This document shows, piece by piece, positions 51,272-63,151 of a stretch of 64,000 nucleotides of DNA. A program made the position numbers and the translations under genes. How positions within the stretch are numbered: the first letter of the stretch is position 1; every line of letters begins with the position of its first letter. Under the pieces are notes generated by a model, which was not told the origin of the DNA, ran no database searches, and saw only the letters and a list, made by a program, of their open reading frames with translations. Location: the NCBI GenBank assembly GCA_025846845.1, contig JAOYTL010000002.1, positions 62,001 to 126,000 on the forward strand, written 5' to 3'. Source of the stretch: Alloboseaceae bacterium BT-24-1. Its GTDB lineage: Bacteria > Pseudomonadota > Alphaproteobacteria > Rhizobiales > Beijerinckiaceae.

Positions 51272-51748
51272 CTAGTTGCCGACCGAGCGCCTGATCCATT
51301 GGGCGTTGCTGGCGACAAGCGCTTCGATCCGGCGCTGATTGACGTCCGGCCGATACCACGCTCCACCATAGCTCGGCGCCATGATGGCGAGGATCGGGTA
51401 GCAGGCGATCTCGCGGCCGTCGGCTCCGACCAATCGCACCTCGCTTTCCAGCGTGTCGTTGCCGAGCGTGACGGCCTGGCCGCCGGCATAGCTCGCCAGA
51501 TAAAGGCCGGTGACGATGACCTGCAGGGTCGCGCCGCGCCTGCCGTCGGCTGAGCGAAGGCTGGCAAGTTCGCGCTCCAGCATCGGCTTGATCAGCGCGG
51601 CGGTGGCGCTCTGGCCCTTGGCTGCTAGAGGCGCAGTATCAACGCGAATCGTCTGGATTGCGATAGGCGAAGCGGTCTGGGCCGCCGTCTGGCAGCCTGC
51701 CAGCAAGGCAGCGGCAAGACTCGTCAGGGCGATCCGGCGCGACAGCAT
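51272..51748 (-). CDS. lipoprotein, paralogue of the next upstream gene
   Basis: A 158-residue lipoprotein (lipobox LLAGC, Cys19) with IRVDTAPLAAKGQSATAALIKPMLERELASL and the C-terminal block GGAWYRPDVNQRRIEALVASNAQWIRRSVG. The same block recurs in the upstream neighbour, so the two are tandem duplicates that now carry different export signals. The ATG at 51748 is 4 bp after the neighbour's stop; the longer ORF start lies inside that neighbour. Confidence 0.82.
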   Translation of the reverse strand: MLSRRIALTSLAAALLAGCQTAAQTASPIAIQTIRVDTAPLAAKGQSATAALIKPMLERELASLRSADGRRGATLQVIVTGLYLASYAGGQAVTLGNDTLESEVRLVGADGREIACYPILAIMAPSYGGAWYRPDVNQRRIEALVASNAQWIRRSVGN

Positions 51749-51752
51749 TCTC

Positions 51753-52235
51753 TCAGGCGCCGAGATAGCGCTTGATCCACTGGGCGTTGTTCTCGAGCAG
51801 CGCGGTGACACGGTACTGATCGACATCCGGCCGGTACCAGGCGCCGCCGGAGGAGGAGAGCAGATGCGAGCGGACATCGCGGCTGAAGAGCACGCGGCCG
51901 CGGTCGATCACCTCGGCAAGGCTGTCCATATTGTCGTTGTCGCCAGCATCACCGGCGCCGCCGGTGCCGGCCGAGCCGGTGAGCCAGAGTCCCTGCACGG
52001 TGACGTAAAGGGTCGGACCGCCGCGCTGACGCAACGGTGCGAGCTGACGCGCGAGCTCCTGCTCCATGGCGCGCGCGATCCTGGGAGCATTCTCGCCCCA
52101 GCCCTGTGGGCCGAGCCGGCGTGCATCGACGCGGATCCCGCCGATAGCAATGCCCTGCGCCTGGGCCGGAAGCGAAGCGAGCCCGCCGGCGGCGAGCACG
52201 GCGGACCCGATGAGAAAATCACGGCGCGTGGTCAT
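51753..52235 (-). CDS. Tat-signal periplasmic paralogue of the lipoprotein
   Basis: A 160-residue protein with a twin-arginine-like signal (TTRRDFLIGSAVLAAGGLASLPAQAQ) and a mature part with IRVDARRLGPQGWGENAPRIARAMEQELARQLAPL, a Gly/Asp-rich loop (GSAGTGGAGDAGDNDNMD), and GGAWYRPDVDQYRVTALLENNAQWIKRYLG. No named family recognised. First gene of the pair. Confidence 0.8.
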   Translation of the reverse strand: MTTRRDFLIGSAVLAAGGLASLPAQAQGIAIGGIRVDARRLGPQGWGENAPRIARAMEQELARQLAPLRQRGGPTLYVTVQGLWLTGSAGTGGAGDAGDNDNMDSLAEVIDRGRVLFSRDVRSHLLSSSGGAWYRPDVDQYRVTALLENNAQWIKRYLGA

Positions 52236-52308
52236 GGGGCGGTCTCCGGCGGCAGGCTGATCTCTAATCTAGGGATTGCCGCCGGACTGGCCAAGTCGTT
52301 CCGCTGTT

Positions 52309-52782
52309 TCAGCGGAAGGCGACGCTGACGACCTCGTAGGACTTGCCGCCGCCAGGTGTGTTGACGTGGACGGAGTCACCAACCTTCTTGCCGATCAGCG
52401 CGCGCGCGATCGGCGAGCCGATCGAGACCTTGCCGGACTTCACATCCGATTCCGGCTCGCCGACGATCTGGTAGAGCTTCTCTTCCTCGGTGTCGTCGTC
52501 GATCAGCTTGACGGTGGCGCCGAACTTGATCGTGTCTCCGCCGAGCTTGCTGACATCGATGATGTCGGCGCGGCCGATCAGCGATTCGAGCTCCATGATG
52601 CGGCCTTCGTTCAGCGACTGGGCCTCCTTGGCGGCATGATATTCGGCGTTCTCCGAGAGATCGCCCAGCGCGCGCGCCTCGGCGATCGCCTGGATGATGC
52701 GCTGGCGGTCGACCTGCTGGCGCTGCTTCAACTCGACCTCGAGGGCGACGAAGCCGCCCGCCGTCATAGGAACCTTTTCCAT
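52309..52782 (-). CDS. greA: transcription elongation factor GreA
   Basis: GreA stimulates transcript cleavage by backtracked RNA polymerase. The 157-residue product has the coiled-coil N-domain with the acidic tip (ARALGDLSENAEYHAAKEAQ) and the FKBP-like C-domain (IGSPIARALIGKKVGDSVHVNTPGGGKSYEV). ATG 52782 gives the standard MEKVPMTAGG start. Confidence 0.96.
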   Translation of the reverse strand: MEKVPMTAGGFVALEVELKQRQQVDRQRIIQAIAEARALGDLSENAEYHAAKEAQSLNEGRIMELESLIGRADIIDVSKLGGDTIKFGATVKLIDDDTEEEKLYQIVGEPESDVKSGKVSIGSPIARALIGKKVGDSVHVNTPGGGKSYEVVSVAFR

Positions 52783-52884
52783 CGTCCCGTCCCAGTTGCA
52801 AAAAGCGATTACGCACGCGCCGGCCATGGCCAGCGCGCCCGCATCGCTTTCGATCGTCAGAAAACCAATTCGCCGCGCGGCCGG

Positions 52885-56217
<3,333 letters not shown>

Positions 56218-56498
56218 GGTCTCGACCGGTTCCGTGCGGGCGCGCACAGTCCGTCCGACCTTAAAGGAGCGGAGGCCAGCGAGCGCCCAAAGATGAATGC
56301 TAGGCGCTCGCTATAGACGCCGGGAGCGGCGGGGGGAAGCGGAAAGCGCTTCTTCCTGTCATGCGCGCACAGGTAGCGCATTTCTCCCTTTGCGCAGTTG
56401 AGCCGCAGTGAGCGGGGTATAGCATCCGCTTCCGCGATGGCGTCGAGCCGGTTCGCGTCAGCTCCGGCCACGCCCTCCCCAACCAGAGGAGCTTGGCC

Positions 56499-57560
56499 AT
56501 GCGTCAATCCGATCCGCAAAAGCTGGATGCCCTCGTCGGACGTCTTGTCGGAGACGTCGGAGCCTGCGTCACCGGTTCCCTCATCGTCCTCGGCGACCAG
56601 CTCGGCCTCTACCGGGCGATGGCCGATGGGGAGCCCGTCACGGCGGCGGAACTCGCCAGCCGAACCGGCCTGAAGGAACGCTACGTCCGCGAATGGCTCT
56701 CGGCCCAGGCCGCCGCCGAGTACATCCAATACGACGAGGGAAGCGACAGCTTCAGCCTGTCACCGGAGCAGGCGATGGCCTTCGCTGAGGAGGGCAGCCC
56801 GGCCTTCTTCGCCGGCGCCTTCGAGATCGTCCAGTCGATGTGGGTCGACGAGCCCAAGGTCGAAGAGGCCTTCAGGACCGGCAGCGGCCTCGGCTGGCAC
56901 GAGCACAGCAACTGCCTGTTCCGCGGCACCGAGCGCTTCTTCCGGCCAGGCTACAACACCAACCTGGTGAACAGCTGGATTCCGGCGCTGGACGGCGTCA
57001 AGGCCAAGCTCGAAGCGGGAGCCGTGGTCGCCGATGTCGGCTGCGGCCATGGAGCCTCGACCATCCTGATGGCGCAGGCGTATCCGAAGTCGCGCTTCTA
57101 TGCCTTCGACTATCACGGTCCCTCGATCGAGAAGGCGAGGGAGATAGCGGACAAGGCCGGCGTCGGCGATCGCATCGTCTTCGAGCGGGCCAGCGCCAAG
57201 GACTTCCCGGCGGCGAGCTATGATCTTGTCGCCATGTTCGACTGCCTGCACGATATGGGCGATCCGGTCGGGGCCGGCCGCCATGTCAGGGAGACGCTGG
57301 CCGAAGACGGCACCTGGATGATCGTCGAGCCCTTCGCCCACGACAAGCTGAAGCAGAATATCAACCCGGTCGGCCGGATCTTCTACGGGGCGTCGACGAT
57401 GATCTGCACGCCGGCCTCGCTGTCGCAGGAGGTCGGCCTTGGCCTCGGGGCGCAGGCTGGCGAGATGCGTTTGCGCAAGGTCGCATTGGACGCCGGCTTC
57501 ACCCGCTTCCGCCGTGCCACCGAAACGCCATTCAACATGGTGTTCGAGGTCAGGGCCTGA
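56499..57560 (+). CDS. SAM-dependent methyltransferase, Rv2258c-like
   Basis: A 353-residue protein: N-terminal winged-helix dimerisation domain (about 10-90: LVGDVGACVTGSLIVLGDQLGLYRAMADGEPVTAAELASRTGLKERYVREWLSAQ) and a class I methyltransferase domain (VVADVGCGHGASTILMAQAYP, DLVAMFDCLHDMGDP). The substrate is unknown. AGAGGAGC lies 8 bp before the ATG at 56499; an in-frame TTG two codons earlier is less likely. Confidence 0.88.
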   Translation: MRQSDPQKLDALVGRLVGDVGACVTGSLIVLGDQLGLYRAMADGEPVTAAELASRTGLKERYVREWLSAQAAAEYIQYDEGSDSFSLSPEQAMAFAEEGSPAFFAGAFEIVQSMWVDEPKVEEAFRTGSGLGWHEHSNCLFRGTERFFRPGYNTNLVNSWIPALDGVKAKLEAGAVVADVGCGHGASTILMAQAYPKSRFYAFDYHGPSIEKAREIADKAGVGDRIVFERASAKDFPAASYDLVAMFDCLHDMGDPVGAGRHVRETLAEDGTWMIVEPFAHDKLKQNINPVGRIFYGASTMICTPASLSQEVGLGLGAQAGEMRLRKVALDAGFTRFRRATETPFNMVFEVRA

Positions 57561-57601
57561 ATTCGGCGCCTGCGAATTCTGTTTCGGCCACTGCGCGGGA
57601 A

Positions 57602-57624
57602 GCCCGCTCGCTCTGCGAGTGGGC
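57602..57624 (+). terminator. hairpin after the methyltransferase gene
   Basis: A 10-bp stem with one G-T pair (GCCCGCTCGC 57602-57611, GCGAGTGGGC 57615-57624) and a 3-nt loop. No clear U-run; a weak terminator upstream of the irr promoter. Confidence 0.45.
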
Positions 57625-57655
57625 GGGTTATCCGTGTTCGTCGAATTTTATTGCT

Positions 57656-57674
57656 AATGCGAACCAGTTGCATT
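57656..57674 (+). promoter_or_regulatory. Fur-box-like dyad upstream of irr
   Basis: AATGCGAACCAGTTGCATT is an imperfect 19-bp dyad (six of nine pairs match) that resembles alphaproteobacterial Fur/Mur boxes built on TGCGA/TTGCA halves. It lies 48 bp before the irr ATG. In Bradyrhizobium irr is itself under Fur control, which fits. Confidence 0.5.
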
Positions 57675-57721
57675 TATTTTTGAAGGGAGCGATCCGAGCT
57701 GAGAAGGAAGGAGTGCACATC

Positions 57722-58189
57722 ATGCAGACGATGATCCCGGTCCCGGCACCGGCTTTGGCTCCGCTCTGCGAGGTGCGCTCGATCCTGAAGGGCGCCTGCC
57801 TGCGGCCGACGCGCCAGCGTCTCGCGCTTGGGCGCGTGCTCTTCGCCGATCGGCACCGGCATGTCGCCGCCGAGGACCTCTTCCGCGATGTCGTGGTCAG
57901 CGGCGAGCCTCTGTCGCTCGCGACCGTCTACAACACGCTCAGGCAATTCTGCGCGGCAGGTCTGATCCGCGAGGTCGCGACGCAAAGCGGGCGCTCGCAG
58001 TACGATACCAGTACCGGCGACCATCATCACTTCTACATCGAGGAGGAAGACCGGCTGATCGACATTCCCGGCGAGACGATTCGGCTCGATCGGTTGCCGG
58101 CGCCGCCCGCAGGTCATCGCATCGTGGCCGTGGACGTTCTCGTCAGGCTGAGACGCGCGCCCGCTCGGGAAGGAGAGGTCGCAGCATGA
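57722..58189 (+). CDS. irr: iron response regulator Irr (Fur family)
   Basis: Irr is the Hyphomicrobiales global iron regulator that senses heme and acts under iron limitation. The 155-residue product has LRPTRQRLALGRVLFADRHRHVAAEDLF (DNA-binding helix region), PLSLATVYNTLRQFCAAGLIREV, the HHH heme motif (101-103, DHHHFYIEEEDRLIDIPG) and VDVLVRLRR at the end. The N-terminal Cys-Pro heme regulatory motif of Bradyrhizobium Irr is absent. AAGGAAGGAG precedes the ATG. It overlaps the next gene by 4 bp. Confidence 0.93.
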   Translation: MQTMIPVPAPALAPLCEVRSILKGACLRPTRQRLALGRVLFADRHRHVAAEDLFRDVVVSGEPLSLATVYNTLRQFCAAGLIREVATQSGRSQYDTSTGDHHHFYIEEEDRLIDIPGETIRLDRLPAPPAGHRIVAVDVLVRLRRAPAREGEVAA

Positions 58190-58734
58190 GCGCGATGCTG
58201 CTGCCTGGGCCGATGCAGGCGCTGATCGACGATGCGGAATGGACCCGCCTGACCGGCGCTGCCAACGAGGCCTTCCGACGCGAACAGTTCTGCGAAGCGC
58301 TTACGCTTTATCGGGATGCCTTGGCAGAGGCGGAGCGACTGTTCCGCAATGCCGAGATCGTGGGCTCGCCGGTTGCTGCGGCGACGATCTACGTGATTTC
58401 CTGCCAGAATCTGGCCGAGGCGGCGCGGCGGATCGACGAGCTCGACATGGCGGAGAAATGGCTGCTGCAGGCTTTCGAGCGGCTGGCAGCCGCGGCGGAG
58501 TCACCCGCGACACCGCTCAGCCTCCGGCTCGACTGCATGCGCGACCTCAAATTAGCCTTCCTCAATCTGGTCGAGGGACGGCGCGAGGATGTGACGTTCC
58601 ACCCGGAGATGGAACGCCTGCTCGCACGCGGACGAGGCGTCGTCGCCTGCGTCATAGGCGTGGTCGAGCGGCTGGCGACCTTGCCTGCCCGCGAACTCAG
58701 GCTGCTCGACAGCGTTACGGGGCGGCCGTCCTGA
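58186..58734 (+). CDS. TPR-like protein co-transcribed with irr
   Basis: A 182-residue helical protein with a TPR-like core (WTRLTGAANEAFRREQFCEALTLYRDALAEAERLF; ATIYVISCQNLAEAARRIDELDMAEKWLLQAFERLAA) and a family I cannot name. Its ATG overlaps the irr stop (ATGA), so the two are translationally coupled. Its last 20 bp overlap the tail of the convergent MFS gene. A link to iron or heme is inferred only from position. Confidence 0.85.
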   Translation: MSAMLLPGPMQALIDDAEWTRLTGAANEAFRREQFCEALTLYRDALAEAERLFRNAEIVGSPVAAATIYVISCQNLAEAARRIDELDMAEKWLLQAFERLAAAAESPATPLSLRLDCMRDLKLAFLNLVEGRREDVTFHPEMERLLARGRGVVACVIGVVERLATLPARELRLLDSVTGRPS

Positions 58735-59905
58735 GCGCCTGCGCAGCAGCGCGCTTGCGCCGCCGCGTCGCGATCAGCAGCAGGCCGAGCGCGCCGAGCT
58801 CGCAGGCCGCTCCGACGAAGCCGAGCTCCCAGGAGGCGCCATGGCGCAGCACCTGCTGGCCGAGCGCGGCACCGGCGGCGATGCCGACATAGAGCGCCGA
58901 GGCGTTCAGCGAGAGCGCGACCACGACGGCATCCGGCGCCATCGCGGCGAGCCGCGACATCTGCGAGGGATGGCCGGCCCAGCCGGCGCCGCTCCAGATC
59001 ATCAGGATTACCGGCAGGACGAAGATCGCGACCGCCGGCGGCAGCGTCACCGCGACGAGCGAGGCGGCTGCGAGGGAGGTCGCGAGCAGCGTGAGCACGA
59101 AGGTCAGCGTCGGCACGGGGCCGAAGCGGTCACTGGCCTGGCCGCCCAATTGGTTGCCTAGCGCCGAGCCGATGCCGGTCAGCACCAGCGTCGCGCTCAG
59201 CCAATGGCCGGAGATGCCGGCATGAGTGGACAGGAAGGGCGCGACATAGGTGTAGAGCGTGAAGGCGCCGGTGGTCCAAAGCGCGGTGGTGCCGAGCGCC
59301 AGCAGCACGTCGCCGCGGCGCGCGACCTGGAGCCGCTCGGCGAGCGTGTTGGCGCCGCGCGGCAGGCCGGCCGGCATCTTGAACAGCAGGCCAGCGAGCG
59401 CGAGCGCGCCGAAGAGCGCCACGACCAGGAAGGCGAAGTGCCAGCCGAGCGTGGCGACGGCGGTGCCGAGCGGGACGCCCAGGATCAGCGAGACGGTCAT
59501 GCCGCCGGTGACGAGCGCGATGGCGCGGGCTCGGCGCTCGGGCGGCACCAACGCGACCGCGACGGCGTTCGCAGCCGGCATGAACACGCCGGAAGCGAGC
59601 GCCATGACGATGCGCGCCAGCATCAGCGAGGAGAAATCGCGGGTGAAGGCAGCGACGAGATTGGCAAGCGTGAACACCGTGAGCGAGCCGACCAGCACAA
59701 GCTTGCGGTCGAGATTGCCGAACAGCGTGGAGAGCACCGGCGAGCCGATGGCGTAGGCTATGGCGAAGATCGAGATCAGCAGGCCGGCCGTGTCGACGCT
59801 GACGCCGAAGGCGGCGGCGAGGTTCGGCAGGATGCCGGTGATGACGAGGCTGCCCGTGCCGATGGCGAAGGCGCCGCCGGCCAGCAGGAGGAGACGGATA
59901 TCCAT
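58715..59905 (-). CDS. MFS efflux transporter, DHA1 type
   Basis: A 396-residue transporter with about twelve helices. Marks: FAIGTGSLVITGILPNLAAAFGVSVDTAGLLISIFAIAYAIGSPVL, FGNLDRKLVLVGSL (motif A region), ARIVMALASGVFMPAANAVAVALVPPERRARAIALVTGGMTVSLILGVPLGT (motif C). Drug or metabolite export is likely. Divergent from the ArsR gene with two identical-core operators between. Confidence 0.92.
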   Translation of the reverse strand: MDIRLLLLAGGAFAIGTGSLVITGILPNLAAAFGVSVDTAGLLISIFAIAYAIGSPVLSTLFGNLDRKLVLVGSLTVFTLANLVAAFTRDFSSLMLARIVMALASGVFMPAANAVAVALVPPERRARAIALVTGGMTVSLILGVPLGTAVATLGWHFAFLVVALFGALALAGLLFKMPAGLPRGANTLAERLQVARRGDVLLALGTTALWTTGAFTLYTYVAPFLSTHAGISGHWLSATLVLTGIGSALGNQLGGQASDRFGPVPTLTFVLTLLATSLAAASLVAVTLPPAVAIFVLPVILMIWSGAGWAGHPSQMSRLAAMAPDAVVVALSLNASALYVGIAAGAALGQQVLRHGASWELGFVGAACELGALGLLLIATRRRKRAAAQALRTAAP

Positions 59906-59937
59906 GGCAGAGGGCTCCGTGGGGAGGTGCCGACAAT

Positions 59938-60004
59938 TTCAATGATCGTTGAATCATGGTCGCCAGACGATCGTGAGTCAATCTTAATTTCAAGGATCGT
60001 TGAA
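59938..60004. promoter_or_regulatory. two ArsR-type operators between MFS and arsR
   Basis: TTCAATGATCGTTGAA (59938-59953) and TTCAAGGATCGTTGAA (59989-60004) are the same 16-bp site with one base changed; the outer TTCAA/TTGAA arms are a perfect dyad. Their centres are 51 bp apart, about five helical turns, so two dimers would sit on one face. The first is 32 bp before the MFS start, the second 38 bp before the ArsR start. Confidence 0.75.
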
Positions 60005-60042
60005 ACTTGTCAGGAGCCGCCCCGTCAATTAAGTCGGAGGTC

Positions 60043-60393
60043 ATGAAGCAGCAGCTCTTCCATCCGGAAATCGAGGACGTCCTGCCGGCCGACGTGTTCG
60101 CGGCGCTGGGGGATCCGATCCGGCTCGGCATCCTGGTCTCGCTCGCCGATTGCGACGAGATCGACAAGGCGCGCTGCGGCGCCTTCACCGAGCTCGCCTC
60201 GCCCTCGCTGCTCTCCTACCATTTCGCCAAGCTGCGCGAGGCCGGGATCACGCGGTCGCGGGCGGAGGGGACGGTGCGCTATCTCAGCATCCGCCGCGAC
60301 GAATTCGATCGGCGTTTCCCGGGCCTGCTCGACACGGTGATCGAGACGGCGCGGCGCGATCCTTCGGTGCCGCGCGCCAAGCTGATCACCTGA
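60043..60393 (+). CDS. ArsR-family regulator
   Basis: A 116-residue winged-helix protein (DVFAALGDPIRLGILVSLADCDEIDKARCGAFTELASPSLLSYHFAKLREAGITRSRAEGTVRYLSIRRDEFDRRFPGLLD). It probably represses itself and the divergent MFS gene. The internal ATG at 60043 is chosen by homology; its SD spacing is short (GGAGG two bases before), so an upstream TTG at 60007 is possible. Confidence 0.88.
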   Translation: MKQQLFHPEIEDVLPADVFAALGDPIRLGILVSLADCDEIDKARCGAFTELASPSLLSYHFAKLREAGITRSRAEGTVRYLSIRRDEFDRRFPGLLDTVIETARRDPSVPRAKLIT

Positions 60394-60419
60394 CGGCGCG
60401 GCCGGCCGGAAGGGCGGCG

Positions 60420-61394
60420 TTACGGCATGAGGATGGTCGAGCCGGAGGTCTTGCGGGCCTCGAGATCGCGATGTGCCTGCGCGACCTCGGCGAGCGGGTA
60501 GGATTGCAGCGCCGCGATCTTGACCGTGCCATCGGCGACGACGGCGAACAATGCGTTGGCGGCGGCTTCGAGGTCCTCGCGCTTTGCCATGTAGGTCGCG
60601 AGCGTCGGTCGCGTCACGAACAGCGAGCCCTTGCTGGCGAGCTGGCCGAGGGCGAAGGGCGGCACCACCCCCGAGGCATTGCCGTAGCTGACCATCAGGC
60701 CGAGTGGGCTCAGGCAGTCGAGCGACGCCTCCCACGTGTCCTTGCCGACCGAATCGAAGACGACCGGAACGCCAGCGCCGTTGGTGATCGCGCGCACCCG
60801 TTCGGCGATGTTCTCCTCGCGGTAGAGGATCGTATGGGTGCAGCCATGGGCGCGCGCCAGCGCTGCCTTCTCCTCGCTGCCGACGGTGCCGATCACGGTG
60901 ACGCCGAGCGCGCTCAGCCATTGGCAGGCGATCAGCCCGACGCCGCCGGCCGCGGCGTGGAAGAGCACGGTGTCGCCGAGCTTCGCACGATAGGTCCGAT
61001 GGATCAGGTAATAGGCCGTCAGGCCCTGCAGCATCATCGCTGCCGCCTGCTCGTCCTTGATGGCATCGGGCAGTTTGATCAGCGGCGCGGCCGGCATGAT
61101 GCGCGCCTCGGCATAGGCGCCGGGCGATCCGCCAGCATAGGCGACGCGGTCGCCGGGCTGCACATTGGCGACGCCGTCGCCGACCGCCTCGACTGTGCCC
61201 GCCGCTTCCAGTCCGATGCCACTCGGCAGCGGTAGCGGATAGAGGCCGCTGCGCTGGTAGACGTCGATGAAGTTGAGGCCGATCGCCGTCTGGCGCAGAC
61301 GGACCTGGCCCGGGCCGGGCTCGCCGAGGGTGGCGTCCTCATAGCGCAGCACTTCGGGGCCGCCATTCTCGTGGATGCGGATCTGCTTGGTCAT
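60420..61394 (-). CDS. qor: NADPH:quinone oxidoreductase (zeta-crystallin type)
   Basis: The 324-residue MDR-family protein has IRIHENGGPEVLRYEDATLGEPGPGQVRLRQTAIGLNFIDVYQRSGLYPLPLPSGIGLEAAGTV and the NADPH loop HAAAGGVGLIACQWLSALG. Reduces quinones or alpha,beta-unsaturated carbonyls. It lies 52 bp after the RraA-like gene, in the same direction. The ATG at 61394 is used, not the longer ORF. Confidence 0.9.
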   Translation of the reverse strand: MTKQIRIHENGGPEVLRYEDATLGEPGPGQVRLRQTAIGLNFIDVYQRSGLYPLPLPSGIGLEAAGTVEAVGDGVANVQPGDRVAYAGGSPGAYAEARIMPAAPLIKLPDAIKDEQAAAMMLQGLTAYYLIHRTYRAKLGDTVLFHAAAGGVGLIACQWLSALGVTVIGTVGSEEKAALARAHGCTHTILYREENIAERVRAITNGAGVPVVFDSVGKDTWEASLDCLSPLGLMVSYGNASGVVPPFALGQLASKGSLFVTRPTLATYMAKREDLEAAANALFAVVADGTVKIAALQSYPLAEVAQAHRDLEARKTSGSTILMP

Positions 61395-61446
61395 GGCAAT
61401 GTCTCGTTCGGGAGCGGATGGGGGCGTCTGGGTGCGCGAGGCGAGG

Positions 61447-62151
61447 TCAGACCTCGCCGGCGGCCTCGATGTCCTTGAGATGCTGGCGGAAGCCGTAGGC
61501 CGGGTTCTGCGCCCGCGTCGCAAGATACTGGGCGAAGCGGGTCTGGCTGCGGTAGCTGCGGCCGGCGCGCATCGCCGCGAGCTGGCGCGCCTCGGTCTCG
61601 CGATAGCCGATCGCGGCCGTGACGATGTCCTCGATCCGGCTTTCGGGCAGGAACAGCACGCCATTGCTGTCAGCGGCGACGTAATCGGTCTCGGCGATGC
61701 CGTGCTGGCCGACCAGCGCCTGGTGGAACAGGTCGTGCGGCCGGGGATGCAGGCGCTGCGGCCCGGTCGGTAGCGCGCCGAGGCTGAAGACCGGCAGGCC
61801 GAGCTCGGCGAGCTCGCGGTTGTCGCGGTGCAGGCCCCAGATCACGAAGCCGGCGACGCCGGCGGCGTTCGCCTCGATCGCGACGATGTCGCCGATGCAG
61901 GCCTCGTCGAGGCGCCCGCCATTGTCGATGACGATCACCTCGCCCGGCGCAGCATGCTCGAGCAGCTCGAAGAAGACATCGATGCTGCCGACATGGCGCA
62001 CGGGACGGGCGCGGCCGCGTACTTCCATATCCGGCGCGAGCGGTCGCAGCCCGGCGGGCGCGAAACGGATCGGCACGCCGCAGCGCAGGCAACCATCCGC
62101 CAGATGCGGGGTGGTGAGCGTCTTCAATTGCTCGATCAGATCGGACTTCAT
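61447..62151 (-). CDS. RraA-family aldolase/decarboxylase-like protein
   Basis: The 234-residue product has the RraA/HMG aldolase fold (ARPVRHVGSIDVFFELLEHAAPGEVIVIDNGGRLDEACIGDIVAIEANAAGVAGFVIWGLHRDNREL). The RD of LHRD and the Asp of NGGRLDEA suit the metal site of 4-hydroxy-4-methyl-2-oxoglutarate aldolases; substrate unknown. Divergent from a LysR gene. Confidence 0.85.
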   Translation of the reverse strand: MKSDLIEQLKTLTTPHLADGCLRCGVPIRFAPAGLRPLAPDMEVRGRARPVRHVGSIDVFFELLEHAAPGEVIVIDNGGRLDEACIGDIVAIEANAAGVAGFVIWGLHRDNRELAELGLPVFSLGALPTGPQRLHPRPHDLFHQALVGQHGIAETDYVAADSNGVLFLPESRIEDIVTAAIGYRETEARQLAAMRAGRSYRSQTRFAQYLATRAQNPAYGFRQHLKDIEAAGEV

Positions 62152-62212
62152 GCGCTGCCCTCCATGGTCTGGTCCGGCCGCAAGGCCGCTGGACAGGACG
62201 CTACCAATGCGA

Positions 62213-62237
62213 GATCATTCCGAATAACGAAATGATC
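62213..62237. promoter_or_regulatory. 25-bp operator-like dyad upstream of lysR
   Basis: GATCATTCCG (62213-62222) and CGAAATGATC (62228-62237) match at 9 of 10 pairs with a 5-bp spacer, 28 bp before the LysR start and 62 bp before the RraA-like gene. Position suits a LysR site controlling both directions. Confidence 0.6.
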
Positions 62238-62265
62238 ATAAGTCTGGCTTCAGGATTTCGGGTCG

Positions 62266-63150
62266 ATGTCGGCGAATTTCGATATGGACGCGCTGCGGGC
62301 GATGGTGGTCGGGGTCGAGCTCGGCAGCTTCGCCCGCGCTGCCACCCAGCTCGGACGGTCGCAATCGGCGATCAGCATGCAGCTCAAGAAGCTTGAGGAG
62401 CAGGCGCGGCGTCCGCTGTTCCGACGCGACGGGCGCGGGCTGGTGCCGACTGAGGCCGGCGAGGCACTGCTGAGCTATGCCCGCCAGATCATCGCGCTGA
62501 ACGACGAGGCCGCCGCGGCCGTCGGCAACAGCGCGGGCGCGGCGACGGTGCGTCTCGGCCTGCCGCAGGACTTCTTCGAGGACGTGATGCCGGAAGTGCT
62601 GGGGCTGTTCTCGCAGCAGCGCCCGAATTCGCATGTCGAGGTGCGCGCCGGGCGCAATTACGCGCTGGAGGAAGAGGTGCAGGCCGGTCGGCTCGATGTC
62701 GCGCTCGCCTTCTTCAAGGCCGGGTCGTCGACGGGCGGCGCGCATGTCGCGACGCTGCCGCTGTTCTGGCTGGCGGCTGAGACCATGCCGCGACCCGGCG
62801 CGGCCGAGCTGCCGCTCGTCCTGTTCGACCATCCTTGCCTGTTCCGGCAGACCGCGCTCCAGACCCTCGACCGGCAGCGCTTGCGCTGGCGGATGGCGCT
62901 GACGACGCCGAGCCTTCCCGGGCTATGGGCTGCCCTCGGAGCGGGGCACGGCGTCTCGGTCCGGACCCGCCATCGCCTGCCCGGCAATGTTCGCGATGTC
63001 GCGGCCGAGCATGGCCTGCCGGAACTGCCGCCGATCGAGGTGCGCCTGCTGGCATCGGGCGCGCGAACGCCTGTCGCCGGGGACCTGCTCGACATCGCCA
63101 GCAACGTCGTCCGCAGGCTGGTCGCGGAGCCCACGGCCAGGACGGACTAG
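62266..63150 (+). CDS. LysR-family regulator of the RraA/quinone oxidoreductase locus
   Basis: A 294-residue LysR protein (DMDALRAMVVGVELGSFARAATQLGRSQSAISMQLKKLEEQARRPLFRRDGRGLVPTEAGEALLSYARQIIALNDEA). It is divergent from the RraA-like/qor pair and convergent with the amidohydrolase gene, whose stop is 1 bp away. Confidence 0.92.
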   Translation: MSANFDMDALRAMVVGVELGSFARAATQLGRSQSAISMQLKKLEEQARRPLFRRDGRGLVPTEAGEALLSYARQIIALNDEAAAAVGNSAGAATVRLGLPQDFFEDVMPEVLGLFSQQRPNSHVEVRAGRNYALEEEVQAGRLDVALAFFKAGSSTGGAHVATLPLFWLAAETMPRPGAAELPLVLFDHPCLFRQTALQTLDRQRLRWRMALTTPSLPGLWAALGAGHGVSVRTRHRLPGNVRDVAAEHGLPELPPIEVRLLASGARTPVAGDLLDIASNVVRRLVAEPTARTD

Positions 63151-63151
63151 G

